DNA from: Phytophthora colocasiae
Taxonomy: Eukaryota; Oomycota; Peronosporomycetes; Peronosporales; Peronosporaceae
Direction: 5' to 3'
DNA: 64,000 nt
Assembly: GCA_018806915.1 (NCBI GenBank)
Contig: JAGKQI010000098.1
Span: forward strand, 1,178,001-1,242,000
The stretch's first letter is position 1. Each line of letters opens with the position of its first letter. Under the pieces are notes generated by a model that was given only the letters and a program-made list of their open reading frames with translations, ran no database searches and was not told where the DNA came from. Shown piece after piece: positions 39,255 through 49,741 of the stretch. The translations under genes and the position numbers were made by a program.

Positions 39255-42200
39255 ATGGAGGCGTTGCTCGCTAAGGCGGTAACGCTGCGCTCGTTCCTGC
39301 AGAGGTAAGAGAGTCTCTGTCATGCAGTACTATCCGATACTATAAAAGTAAAAGTACTTCAATTCACCTATTGCAGTGCTGCTAAACAACGCGCCGGTGC
39401 AAGAGACAACGCTCTGGAGCAGAATCTCTCGAAAGAGACGAATGAAGATATTACCTTTGCCTTGGATCACACATTCCTTATCCTTACAGGAGCAGAATCT
39501 TTCCCACGACCTCCGTGGAGTTGCGAATCGTGTATATCACATGTAAGTATATATATTTGGGCAATATGAAAATGAAATGATATTTGACAATACTATTTTC
39601 TTCATGTGGTAGACCGAGCTGGTGCATCATGTGATTGAGGTGCTTCTCGCTCGCAAACGGACCATCAATTGGGAAGATGCGGACATATTGACACTTGGGT
39701 ATCGAGAAGTGGCACCTGAAGCTGCAGGACATCGCGTGACGCAGTCGAACGGGGTCATTTGCTACTACCCGAACACGTTGGTGGCTGTGTTGAAGAAGCC
39801 ACGTTGGGGATCGCTGCATGGACTAATGGGGGATGATCTCATGACGCACTTATTACTGAATTATACTATTATCGTGCAGTTAAAAGAAGATCCGGGCTCG
39901 TACATGCAGGTAAATAATTCCAGATTGAACAGGTAGAGATTGTTGAACTCATATTTGATTCTTGGTCAGCTTACGGGGAAAAGCCTGCGTCAGCAAAAGC
40001 GGCAAGTGGTACAAGGTTTCAGTTGTACTGATAAGAGTGAACTGTCGATCAACCAAGCAATGTATGCGCGGTCCTTTCAAAAGGATCGAATCTTCGCGAG
40101 CTCTCACGTACTGGTAAAAGCGTCCAAGACAGGTGATCCAATCAGTCGTTCAGAAGCTGCTCGTGTTCTTCAAGCAATGTTTCCTGAGGATGCTGGCAAA
40201 ACTCGGCTACCGAAGCGGTTGATTAATCTGATTCCAACGATACAAAACATGACGGCGAGATTTAAAGCTTGCCGAGTCGAAGAATTTGCTGAAAAGCTCA
40301 CCCCAGTGAACGCTGATTTCCGCAAGTTTATGGCAGATAACTCAAGTATTAAGCATAAACTGGCACAACGAGCAGCTGATGCTAAGGTGCCTATGATTCT
40401 GCCAATAGTACGCAAGGCGCTGGACGATGGATATTTGAGCCAAGGTGAAGAAGTGGCACCGAGTTCTTCTCGTAAACGGAAGAGACGAGAGGAAGCAATC
40501 GAAAATCTATCAAGTGTATCCGTGGGTGCGTTGAAAACTATCCCGGAAGAGTCTTCCCACATCCAGAAGAAGAAGAAAAAGCGAGGTTCCAAAGCTGAAG
40601 TGTCAGATCTGGAGAAATTACAGCAACACAAGAGTGATATACAAAAACTTTTAGCCTTTTCGACCCCAAAGAAGAAGATTTATCGACTGGTTCGCAAGTT
40701 TGTTGCTCGAGTCGTACCGAAAGAGCTGTGGGGTGACTCTAATGCGAAGAACTGGAAACACGTGAAAGAATTGCTGCACAAACTCATTTATTCACGGAAA
40801 TTTGACGTGTTGTCCCTGAAAAAGGTAGGTGACAATGAGTGTAAATATGAGAACAACTTTGCTGATACTGTTGCTGATGCAGCGTGCACAAGAACTTCAG
40901 GTGATGAATGTAAAGTGGATGAATATCGGATCGAATGAGAAGTTCTGGTACGTTTTTCACATATGCTTAAAGGTTAGTGGTTACTAACGAGTCACATTTT
41001 GCTGAAAGTCCCCCAAACGAACGCGTCAAACGACAAAAACTGTTTGAGAACTTGCTCTGGTGGCTAGTTTCATCGCTGGTTTTCCCGTTGTTGCGCAATT
41101 TGTTTTATATTACGGAGGCAGAAGGTATGGCGAACGAGATCACCTATTATCAGCGTCCGGTCTGGAATGTGATCAGGTACAAACAATACTCGCTGTCGAT
41201 CAACATGTATTGTGCTAATAGTTCTTGTCCTTCTGATACTGTAGCACTCTCGCACTGGATGACTTGGAAGGAGGGATTTTGCAGTCCTCCAGCAATCAAA
41301 CCGAGTCAAGTGACCGCCGCTTACCCACCTCCCTGTTGAGATTACTACCCAAACCTAGTGGGGTTCGTCCATTGATGAATTTATCCACAGCCGTGGACCC
41401 AACGAAGGTCTCAGTGAACAGATCCTTGGAAGCAGTTCATCGTGTCCTGACTTTTGAGATGGAACGACAGCCTAAGCGACTTCTTGGAGCTTCAGTCCGA
41501 AACATCGATGATATTTACAAGCGCCTGAAGCCTCTGTTCCGTCAGATCTCTTCGTGTTCTCGCTGTGGTGAGCGTTGCGGTTCATCAGACGCCCCAATGG
41601 TTTACTGCGTTACAGTAGACGTCGAGCGCTGCTTCGATACGATCCGGCCGCGCAAGCTCTACCAGCTTCTGAAAAGGGCCATGCAAGAAGAAGAATATCT
41701 GATTCGCAAGCATTGGGTTGGCCGTCAAGTTGCTCCGATCTTATCAACAAAAAGTGAAGAACCACTGCCATCGTCTTCATTTTTCTTCAAGGTGGAGCGT
41801 CCAGCATACCCATCAGGGCAATTAGTGGGGTTTGACGAACTGGCTGCACAGTCGTCGATGAAGGAAAACTCGCTGTTCGTGGATGGTGTTGTGTATGATT
41901 ATCTCACGAAGGCCAAAGCTCTTGAGCTGTTGAAGGAGCACTTGTCGATGAACGTCGTCCAGGTAGAAGGACAAGAGTACGTCCAGCAATGTGGCATTCC
42001 GCAAGGATCAGTTCTCTCCACGACGTTGTGCAATTTGTACTATGCCCATTTCGAGAGAAGAGTCCTTCGCAAGAGCTTGCCCGAGGTGTGTGATCCAGCG
42101 ACTGTGCCTACTTCTTGCTGTCAGCACGAAGAGCTTTTCCGGTACACCGACGACTTTATGTACGTTACGACAGATCTGAAGAGGGCTCGGAGGTTTTACA

Positions 42201-43095
42201 AGGTGATGCACGAAGGCAATGAGGACTATGGGTGCTTTGTGAACGTTGCCAAAAGCCAAGCGAATTTTGAGCCTGAAAGTGGACTGGAGGATATTCCACA
42301 TGCATCAGAAGGCTGTATATCGTGGTGTGGTATGCTGATTGACCCAACGAAGCTCCAAATCTATGTCAACTTTGAAAAGTAAGTTCGGTTGTTGATATAA
42401 AGTTGAGATTGACTTACTAACAGTGTAAATGGCTTTCTGTACGATAGACTTGGAACTCCGCAGTTGCAGCACTCAATCCCGTTTAGCGAGACGAAGGCGG
42501 TGCGGGATTTCTTCGTGAACAAAGTGATTTCTCCAGTTCGTCAACGCTGGCATGCACTTTACTTCGATCCCGAACTGCTGTCGGTGGATTCCATCCACGT
42601 GAACCTGTTCCAGACCCTTCTTGCGGCTGCCCACAGATTCACGATTCTCGTTGAGATGCTGCCGTTTGTGAACCGGGATATGACCTTTTTTCGGGAATGT
42701 ATCCTTTGGATTCTGAAAAAGATGACGAAAAGTATCCACCGGAGCCTGGAGATTGGCATGGGCTCGACGAACCTTCCATTTCAACCACTAAAGCATCAGG
42801 TACGCACACAACTTGGCATCATCCAGACAATTCTAACACTTTTCCACAGGTTTGGACGATTGGATTTTACGCGTTTCAACTTGTTCTCCAGACGAAGCTA
42901 GATCAACTTGCTGGAAACGTTAAGCGGAAGAAGTGTCAACGAACTGACTGGCGGCAATTGTTGGATGTTGTACAAGTTGAGAAGGAAGATATCAAGCTCC
43001 GAGCGAAGCGGATTCAAGGTTCTGCACTCGACCTTGGATGGTTGTTGAAGGACCAACGCAATGCGATCGTATTGAAGCAGTTTCTACACCATTGA
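39255..43095 (+). CDS. TERT: Telomerase reverse transcriptase
   Basis: Nine exons (39255-39304, 39377-39542, 39613-39909, 39970-40824, 40883-40947, 41009-41176, 41245-42378, 42424-42799, 42850-43095) join in frame to 1,118 aa. The N-terminal TEN-like part is followed by the RNA-binding region with NTLVAVLKKPRWGSLHGLMG and SRKFDVLSL; the T motif is FPLLRNLFYITEAEG with ITYYQRPVWNVIR. RT motifs are 1/2 (RLLPKPSGVRPLMNLS), A (VTVDVERCFDTI), B' (CGIPQGSVLSTTLCNLYY) and C (FRYTDDFMYVT), then D. The C-terminal extension ends LKQFLHH. The catalytic Asp residues of A and C are present. It copies the telomerase RNA template to extend chromosome ends. Exon borders are by eye, but the total is a whole number of codons and all motifs are in frame. 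Confidence 0.93.
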
Positions 43096-43591
43096 GCAAG
43101 CATTAATCGATCGCTTTATTGTCGCTGTGCCGGGCTTTTGGGACTTCTTCATTTTGACACAGCACAACTTGGCACTCTTCCGTTCTTGCTTGGATTTGCT
43201 GTTTCTGTTTTCGCTTCTTCGTTTTCGAAAGATGGCTACATAATAGAATCTGGAAAAAAATAAGGTTTTGTGAAAAGTCAAGTATTACTCTTGTCTTTTG
43301 GTATAATAGAATATAAGAGTTTAACTTGAACATAGAGGTGCATCTCTCGAAACGCAAAGTGCTTCGATACGGAGCCTCAAGTCGCCAGGTGTCGATCTCG
43401 TGGGTGTGAAGTTCGAACAGGCAACGGAAGCGTTGCCAACGCTGGATAGGATAGGGCCAGTCAGCTGCTGCGCAAACTCAGCAGGCGATGGTACAGTCTC
43501 CACTATTCCTTGATTGGCAACCAATTGGCACCTACTTGTGTGTCGTGGAACCTGCTGCCTTCTACGAACGCGACTTGGTCTCGGATCGTGA
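43096..43591 (-). other. Intergenic, possible small spliced gene
   Basis: The spacer between TERT and the cyclase gene. On the minus strand an ATG-initiated frame at 43524-43321 is followed by a possible intron with a TTTTTTTCCAG acceptor at about 43247-43257 and a very basic continuation (FRKRRSENRNSKSKQERK) ending near 43103. I recognise no family and the donor is unclear, so this is only a candidate. Confidence 0.25.
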
Positions 43592-45292
43592 ATGGATGAT
43601 TCGACCCACTACGACTGGACCCTGTCGTATGTGATTGTCCTGGTAGTAGCTACAGTCACGACGGGCACGACGCTATTGCTCTCGTTCAAGCACATTAAAG
43701 TGAGCGACTCGGCCGTCCAGTACATCACTCGGTCGGTATGTCGACTGTACTTCATCTACTCACTCGCTCGCCTGCTGCTTTACGTTGGGGTTCTCACTAA
43801 TTTCAATGGACTACGAGATACACTTGACGCTCTGGACGATGGCGAACTTATGGGGGCACGAGCTGTATACTCGGACGGAAAGGAGTTCAAGGCCATTGCT
43901 GTCTCTGTTACTTTAATTGGGGACTGTGCTTTACTGTGCACGACCTTCTTCATTACGACATTGGCTTACGAGATGAAGCGGTTAATTATCAAATCTATGG
44001 ACAGAGGATCGAAGCGTGAGCGGGCAATTATCCGCCAGTACCGCATTCGAGCTTACTTAGTTGCGGTGATCTTCGCCATTTTAATGGCCGTGTCGGCGTT
44101 CCTGTCGCCTGCAAAGTCCGAAATGCTGCAGACTGTTGCTTTCTGGTTTGAGCTGGTTTGTATATGGGTATCAGTGCTGTATCCACTGTATGTTACGATA
44201 TGGATTTCTCGTCAGAAACGCGCTCGGAGTGCTGTGGACCCTGCATCACTACTACTTCACCAGCGTATCAAGACCTTCGTCATTGTATACTGCGTGCTGG
44301 TGTTTCCTTCGTGTGTGGTGGAAGTATTAGCCCGGCTTATCGACGACCTCAGGATGGAGTGGGTAGGTTTGACGCAGATCTTGTACTATTTGTCAGGTGC
44401 AGGGACAGCATTTGCTATTGGCACCAGTGCTACGTGCTGTTATCGAGCACTGCGGCCTCTTATGTCTACCTCAGTCTACGAACATTTACTAGAAGGTGGC
44501 TACTTCCAAGATGAACGAGGTTTGGACATGGATGTGCTAGTGGAAGCTCCTACAAGACGACCGATCTTCGTGGTCACTGACATTGAAGGCTCCAGTCGAC
44601 TTTGGGCCGGGAATTCACAAGCAATGGCTGAGGCACAATCGATTCACGACGACTTGTTACGGCAGCAACTTCCTCGGTTCCGAGGCTACGAGATCACGAC
44701 GGCGGGTGATTCCTTTCAGTTAGCGTTCCATTGTGTCCGGGACGCCATCGGCTGGTGCGTCAGCGTACAAGAGAAGTTGTTGAAGGTGCCCTGGCCCGCT
44801 GCTCTGCTGAAATACGACAACGCAGCGCGAGTGTACGATATCTGGGCACGACTGCTGTTCAATGGCCTTCGAGTGCGTATGGCCATTCACGACGGAGACG
44901 ATCGCTTGGTGTGCTCGAGGCACCCGACGACAGGCAAGATGACCTATTTGGGGCTTAGTGAAATGATGGCGCGCGAGATGAGCGAGATGGGGCAAGGTGG
45001 ACAGATCGTCATGAGCGAGTCAGCTCTGGCTGTCTACAAGGACGAAGTACTGGTATCGTCCAATGCTGGAATTGTCGAAGAGAAGTTCAAAGTTCAGCCG
45101 TTCCTCAAGACTTTCGAGAGACCGGAATGGGGGATTTCCCTGCTAATGCACGAAGTGGTTTCCACTCGCATCGGAGATCGATTTAACGCCCGCGTGGACC
45201 GAATTAGCGAACGCCTGCGATTCCTGCCACACTTTTGGAGCGAGGATTCGTCCACACGCAACAAAACAAACCATACGCCCAGGTCTTGTTGA
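43592..45292 (+). CDS. 7TM nucleotidyl cyclase (receptor-cyclase fusion)
   Basis: The 566-aa single-exon protein has seven hydrophobic segments in residues 1-300, for example YVIVLVVATVTTGTTLLL, FIYSLARLLLYVGV, VILLIGD-like ALLCTTFFITTL, AYLVAVIFAILMAVSAFL, FWFELVCIWVSVLYPLYV, FVIVYCVLVFPSCVV and YLSGAGTAFAIGTSATC. A class III cyclase domain follows from about residue 325. It has the metal-binding FVVTDIEGSSRLWA, the second Asp in GYEITTAGDSFQLAF, LRVRMAIHDGDDRL, and GQGGQIVMSESAL. The domain resembles protist/fungal single-cyclase types; whether it makes cAMP or cGMP cannot be decided. It probably sits in a membrane with the cyclase in the cytosol and may need to dimerise. The opening segment count was done by eye. 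Confidence 0.82.
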   Translation: MDDSTHYDWTLSYVIVLVVATVTTGTTLLLSFKHIKVSDSAVQYITRSVCRLYFIYSLARLLLYVGVLTNFNGLRDTLDALDDGELMGARAVYSDGKEFKAIAVSVTLIGDCALLCTTFFITTLAYEMKRLIIKSMDRGSKRERAIIRQYRIRAYLVAVIFAILMAVSAFLSPAKSEMLQTVAFWFELVCIWVSVLYPLYVTIWISRQKRARSAVDPASLLLHQRIKTFVIVYCVLVFPSCVVEVLARLIDDLRMEWVGLTQILYYLSGAGTAFAIGTSATCCYRALRPLMSTSVYEHLLEGGYFQDERGLDMDVLVEAPTRRPIFVVTDIEGSSRLWAGNSQAMAEAQSIHDDLLRQQLPRFRGYEITTAGDSFQLAFHCVRDAIGWCVSVQEKLLKVPWPAALLKYDNAARVYDIWARLLFNGLRVRMAIHDGDDRLVCSRHPTTGKMTYLGLSEMMAREMSEMGQGGQIVMSESALAVYKDEVLVSSNAGIVEEKFKVQPFLKTFERPEWGISLLMHEVVSTRIGDRFNARVDRISERLRFLPHFWSEDSSTRNKTNHTPRSC

Positions 45293-45610
45293 AGGGGTTT
45301 CTGTATCACTAAACGTGTATTACTATCAAGTACATAGCATAAAACACAATACAAACACGTATTTTATAGTAACCTCTCCTTACTAATATCAAGTTTACTT
45401 CAAATACTTGTAAACTATTTCAAATATCTCGTACAATTCTTTGACAAGCAAACGGTTCTGGTTCTGGCTGTTCCAGCCACATGTCGTAGTATCGCTCCCT
45501 CTGGCTCGAACAAACAGCTCCAGACATCATTCACTGCGCTACGTCGGACTTGTTAATTACTTCCGCCCCTGAATACCTAAAATTCGAATCATTAGTTCAC
45601 AGTATTGGTG
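45293..45610. other. Intergenic spacer
   Basis: AT-rich sequence between the cyclase and kinesin genes. GAATCATTAGTTCACA at about 45585-45600 is a weak initiator candidate for the kinesin gene. Nothing else is recognised. Confidence 0.4.
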
Positions 45611-47788
45611 ATGCGGCGTCGGGACAGCGACCTGCTGTCTCTCGTTCGCCCCCAAGCAAAGTCTTCGCGTCTCAGTTACAGCTACAGCCAATGCAGCAGT
45701 CGCAGTCGTAGTGGAAGCTTCGAAAGTGACGTGCGATGGTCGGAACGAGCTTCCAGTATCGCTCCCAGTGACTTGGACGGCTCGGAGTTACTGGATTTAG
45801 ATGATCTTCATCTCCTCCAACAACAGAAACAGAATGGTGAAGAACGGGAGACGGTGAGGGTCACTGTCCGGTTTCGTCCTTTACTACCGAAGGAGAAGAG
45901 CAAAAGCTCTGCTTGGACTGTACACGCAGAGACTGGAACGGTCGAAGCAGCTGCCGTTTCGGGTCAAAATGCTCGACGTAGAGGAGTTTACGCCTTTGAC
46001 GAGGTGTATGACGCCCAACACTCTACCAGAGCCATTTATGACGGACTGGCACGGTCCATTGCTCGTTCGGCGTTGGATGGAATCCACGGGTCCATTTTCG
46101 CCTATGGACAGACCAGTAGTGGGAAAACACACACGATGCAAGGAACGGGAATGAGGAGAAGGATGACGCTTGTACAGGAGAACAAGATGGAGACGGAGGA
46201 GCACAGAAGACCGGAAGATAGTGACGGACTAGTACAGTTGGCAGTTAAGGACTTGTTCGACGAGATGGCGAGACGATCTGATGTTGAATACCTCGTACGG
46301 GTCTCGTACTTGGAAGTATACAATGAGACGGTCAAAGACTTACTGATGAGTGGAACCACAGCTTCCGGAAAGAGGAGAGATTCGACTGTGCATATTCGAG
46401 AACATCCAGTTACTGGAGTATTTACGGATAATTCTGAGCGTGTTGTGACGGATGCACGTGGAGTGTTACAGGCCTTACGTGATGGAGAGAAGCAGAGAGC
46501 AGTGGGAGTCACGAGGATGAATGAGCGCAGCAGTCGGTCGCACTCAATTTTCCGAGTAGTGATCGAGTCCAAGACGCGTCTTGAAACTCCTGTCACTGAG
46601 GACGAAGGCATCGAACGTGTACGTGTTGGCTGTTTGAATTTTGTCGATTTGGCTGGATCAGAAAGCGCTCGAGCAGTAAGTTCTGGCGGCAAACGACTCA
46701 CCACGGAGAGTGGAAACATCAACAGAAGTTTATTGGCGCTCTCGAGAGTTGTGGTAGCACTTGGAAGCAGCAAGCCGAGCCAGCAGGACCACATCAATTT
46801 TCGGGACAGTAAATTGACTCGAATCTTGCAGCCGTCCCTCAGTGGAGCTGCTCGCGTACTCTTTGTTTGTTGCGCGTCTCCTGCACCGACGTATATTGAG
46901 GATACTCGCAGTACGCTCAAGTTTGCAAGTCGAGCCAAGCGGATCAAGGTGAACGCTGCTGTTAATGAAGTGGTGGATCAGCGCTCTCGTGCACTAATGG
47001 AATTGGCCCGAGAGAACCAAGTTTTACGGCAACAGCTAGAGGCTTTGGCGTCTGCTAGTCAGGATGAAATGGATGCGATGGAGGAGCACGCAGTTCGACT
47101 CCGCATGCGAATTGTTTCATTAGAGGCTGCTGCAGCCGCCCCAGCTTGGACCTCGTCGGTGGTTATCGCCCCAGCTTCCGATTCCCCACAGAAGACCTTA
47201 GATAGGCAACCGGAGGTTACGGGTCTGGAAGGAGCGAATTCTCCTGCGGACTCCGACACCCAAGTGCTGGAAATTGATCTCTCTGACGAAGAGGACACGG
47301 ATGTGGATAGCCAATTCGATTCGCCCACTGGTTCGCCGCTTTTGGTAGCTGAAGCAGCTTGTCCAACGTGTGAAACTCTGGATGACGCTCTAGAGATCGC
47401 GAAAACTCGAGAACTCGCGTCTTACCTTCGTATTGAACAACTTGAAGAAGAAGTTGCTCAGCTGCAGCGTGAACATGAAGAAGGACACAAACGTACAGCT
47501 GATGAGACTGAGGAGGACTCAATCGCCGAGTCTCAGTGTGTCCTGGACATTGATGACGAAGAAACGGATGAAACTAAGGCTTTGTCGGGCAACGAGGAGA
47601 GTGGAGTGAGCAGTATCGTCCATGCCAGCAGTCTGTCCTTGGCAAGTGCAGCATTATTGGCGGTGGTGGTGGATGCGTTGAAGAAACGCAGCCCTACTGA
47701 GGCTTTGGCAATTGTTCTTGTTGCAGTTGCGTGTATGGGGATTATGCTGGCCAGTTTTGCCTGGAACATCGCGACGGCAACGCTCTGA
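45611..47788 (+). CDS. Kinesin with C-terminal membrane segment
   Basis: The 725-aa single-exon protein is a microtubule motor. After a ~80-residue Ser/Arg-rich lead the motor domain begins RVTVRFRPLLPKEK. The P-loop is GQTSSGKTHT, switch I is NERSSRSHSIF, switch II is FVDLAGSESA, and ASRAKRIKVN marks the end of the motor and start of the neck. Coiled coil follows (RALMELARENQVLRQQLEAL; later LRIEQLEEEVAQLQRE), separated by acidic low-complexity regions. The last ~25 residues, ALAIVLVAVACMGIMLASFA then WNIATATL, form a hydrophobic segment that looks like a tail anchor. The motor type is N-terminal plus-end, closest in style to kinesin-7, but the subfamily is not certain. The upstream frame to 45605 has no ATG. 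Confidence 0.9.
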   Translation: MRRRDSDLLSLVRPQAKSSRLSYSYSQCSSRSRSGSFESDVRWSERASSIAPSDLDGSELLDLDDLHLLQQQKQNGEERETVRVTVRFRPLLPKEKSKSSAWTVHAETGTVEAAAVSGQNARRRGVYAFDEVYDAQHSTRAIYDGLARSIARSALDGIHGSIFAYGQTSSGKTHTMQGTGMRRRMTLVQENKMETEEHRRPEDSDGLVQLAVKDLFDEMARRSDVEYLVRVSYLEVYNETVKDLLMSGTTASGKRRDSTVHIREHPVTGVFTDNSERVVTDARGVLQALRDGEKQRAVGVTRMNERSSRSHSIFRVVIESKTRLETPVTEDEGIERVRVGCLNFVDLAGSESARAVSSGGKRLTTESGNINRSLLALSRVVVALGSSKPSQQDHINFRDSKLTRILQPSLSGAARVLFVCCASPAPTYIEDTRSTLKFASRAKRIKVNAAVNEVVDQRSRALMELARENQVLRQQLEALASASQDEMDAMEEHAVRLRMRIVSLEAAAAAPAWTSSVVIAPASDSPQKTLDRQPEVTGLEGANSPADSDTQVLEIDLSDEEDTDVDSQFDSPTGSPLLVAEAACPTCETLDDALEIAKTRELASYLRIEQLEEEVAQLQREHEEGHKRTADETEEDSIAESQCVLDIDDEETDETKALSGNEESGVSSIVHASSLSLASAALLAVVVDALKKRSPTEALAIVLVAVACMGIMLASFAWNIATATL

Positions 47789-48044
47789 TACTCTGCGCAG
47801 ACCATTTTTGTTGACAAGTGTTTTTTTACTTTATTTTCCTTTTATTATTATGTGGAGTTGGAAATGCCGCGAGTCATTGGAAGCTCCTAGTTTATTCAAC
47901 CCTGAATCTTCAATTGTTTTCTTTTCTTTCCTTAGCGAGTTTAATGATCTGTTCTCGTTCCACGATCCTTTTGATCATGATGGAAGATAGTGAAGGCAGA
48001 AAAGCATTATCTCCTGCATCAAATTGATCTGTTGATATGTGACC

Positions 48045-48058
48045 CTCACTTTCATTTT
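48045..48058 (+). promoter_or_regulatory. Core promoter candidate of GT62 copy 1
   Basis: CTCACTTTCATTTT resembles the oomycete Inr-FPR consensus and lies about 25-38 bp upstream of the ATG at 48083. This supports 48083 as the start rather than the upstream in-frame codon at 47990. Confidence 0.5.
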
Positions 48059-48082
48059 ATTGCGTCAGTACACAGTCGAGAG

Positions 48083-49237
48083 ATGGCGTGGACGAGGATT
48101 CAAAAACCAAGTCGCCGAGGGCTTTTTGTTGCTCTTTTGGTAGTCGTGACGTTCATATATTGGGCCCGATGGTTTCTCACCCCAACAACCAGTCTCTTCC
48201 AAGTGCGGAACGCCCAGCAAGAGCTCACGAAAACCCCAGTAATAAGTGTTTTACACCCTCTCACACCGGAACTTCCTCCACCGAACCCACTTGTCCAGTT
48301 CTCCGTCAAGACGATTCCCGTTTCCAACGAATACGAACAACTGTTTCCTCAATACGGCAAGAGTGAACCTGGTCAACATTATCGCATTGAGAACCCCCAG
48401 CTGTTGAATCGACCTGGTAGCAGAGACAACGACTCCGTCCTTATCGTCTGCGTCTTCAACGGCGCTGAATCCTGGGGAAGGAACCGCAACTTGGAAGATT
48501 TCTTCCGACTCGTCGGCTTTTTCAAATATCCGAAAGAGAAGATCTCAATCACTCTACTCACCTCATCAATACAAGAGTTCATCAAGGCGAAACAGCTATT
48601 TGGCGTGTTTATCGACCAATATCCGAGACTCTCCATCATTTTTCGCAATGACTTCATTTCCAACGGTCTAACGCGTGCGAATCGCCACAAGCACTCGCTC
48701 CAAGGCAGCAGAAGACGAATGCTCGCTAGATACCGCAACTACGCGCTGTTGGCCACTATGGAGCCATGGCACCAGCACGTCGTCTGGTTGGACGCAGATA
48801 TCACTGTCGTTCCTTCCGGGTTACTGGAAAAGATGGTGCGGTCAGATCGAGATATCTTGGAACCCATGTGTGTTCGTCGAATAAAGGGCAAATGGAACAA
48901 TTACGACAAGAACGCGTGGGTAGGCCAACGAAAAGTGCGGACAGCAGAACAGAGTGCTGAAGAGTTTGTACCAGGCCCATTGAACGCCAGGTCGTTCCAC
49001 AATTTACCTGACAAAACCAAAGAATTCGTGCCGTTGGACTCGGTGGGAGGAACAATGCTATATGTGCGAGCGGAGATTCATCGTCAGGGAGTGATTTTCC
49101 CTGCAAACTACATCATCGGCAGTGAATGGGGGCGAGAAGGATATGACGGCATTGAGACGGAGGGATTATGCTATAGCGCTCATTTCTTGGGATTCAAGTG
49201 TTGGGGGATGCCATTAGACGCCATTCAGCATTCCTAG
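48083..49237 (+). CDS. GT62/Anp1-type glycosyltransferase, copy 1
   Basis: The 384-aa protein has the type II membrane layout of Golgi mannosyltransferases: a short basic N-terminus (WTRIQKPSRRG), one membrane anchor (LFVALLVVVTFIYWARWFL), a stem, and a lumenal catalytic domain. The domain resembles yeast Mnn9/Anp1/Van1 (GT62), with ESWGRNRNLEDFFRLV, ARYRNYALLATMEPWHQHV and the metal-binding DxD in VVWLDADITVVPSG. It probably adds mannose to glycoproteins; the exact linkage is unknown. From about codon 70 on it is almost identical to the tandem copy at 49742. Confidence 0.87.
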   Translation: MAWTRIQKPSRRGLFVALLVVVTFIYWARWFLTPTTSLFQVRNAQQELTKTPVISVLHPLTPELPPPNPLVQFSVKTIPVSNEYEQLFPQYGKSEPGQHYRIENPQLLNRPGSRDNDSVLIVCVFNGAESWGRNRNLEDFFRLVGFFKYPKEKISITLLTSSIQEFIKAKQLFGVFIDQYPRLSIIFRNDFISNGLTRANRHKHSLQGSRRRMLARYRNYALLATMEPWHQHVVWLDADITVVPSGLLEKMVRSDRDILEPMCVRRIKGKWNNYDKNAWVGQRKVRTAEQSAEEFVPGPLNARSFHNLPDKTKEFVPLDSVGGTMLYVRAEIHRQGVIFPANYIIGSEWGREGYDGIETEGLCYSAHFLGFKCWGMPLDAIQHS

Positions 49238-49240
49238 TAG

Positions 49241-49741
49241 GAACTTTATCGGAAGCTCTTAGTTCAGAATCTTAAAATCCTTTTCGTTCATGGCCTGTGC
49301 TGTGAATGATATATATTGACAACGGATCATTGATTCTGTGATTCGTTCTTGTCGTGACGGCAGAGCTCCAGTTAGTGAATTTCCTCCTCCATCCAGTACA
49401 GTAGCTATTGTTGCTTCGGTTCAAACCCTGCGGTATTACCCAGGTTTTCATTGGGTTCTGTGATTCTTGTGTTATCATGCGGCAGTTGAAGAAAAACAAT
49501 GTTTCAAACGTAACTCATTACAGAGTGCATTGAAAACAAATCCACCATGACGGCAGATTGTGAACACGAAAAGCAAATGCTTCGAAGTAATCAATAACTC
49601 ATTACTAAGTGTAATACCATATTGAAAACAAATCCACACATGACACGAAAAGCAATGCTTCAGAGTAATCAATTTCCTCCTCCATTCAAATGCTGTTCTC
49701 ACTTCAGTTCTAACGCGCTACTACCCAAGTAAACCTTCTCG
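49241..49741. repeat. Spacer between GT62 copies with partial repeats
   Basis: No gene is seen. Within 49500-49680 two diverged ~60-90-bp units share ATTGAAAACAAATCCAC and ACGAAAAGCAA and GTAATCAAT. A B-box-like GGTTCAAACCC at about 49419 is isolated and not part of a tRNA. CTCACTTCAGTTCT at about 49695 may be the initiator of copy 2. Confidence 0.5.

Noticed and set aside
49405..49440. tRNA gene suggested by a B-box-like GGTTCAAACCC
   Set aside because: No T-stem pairing, A-box or acceptor stem nearby.
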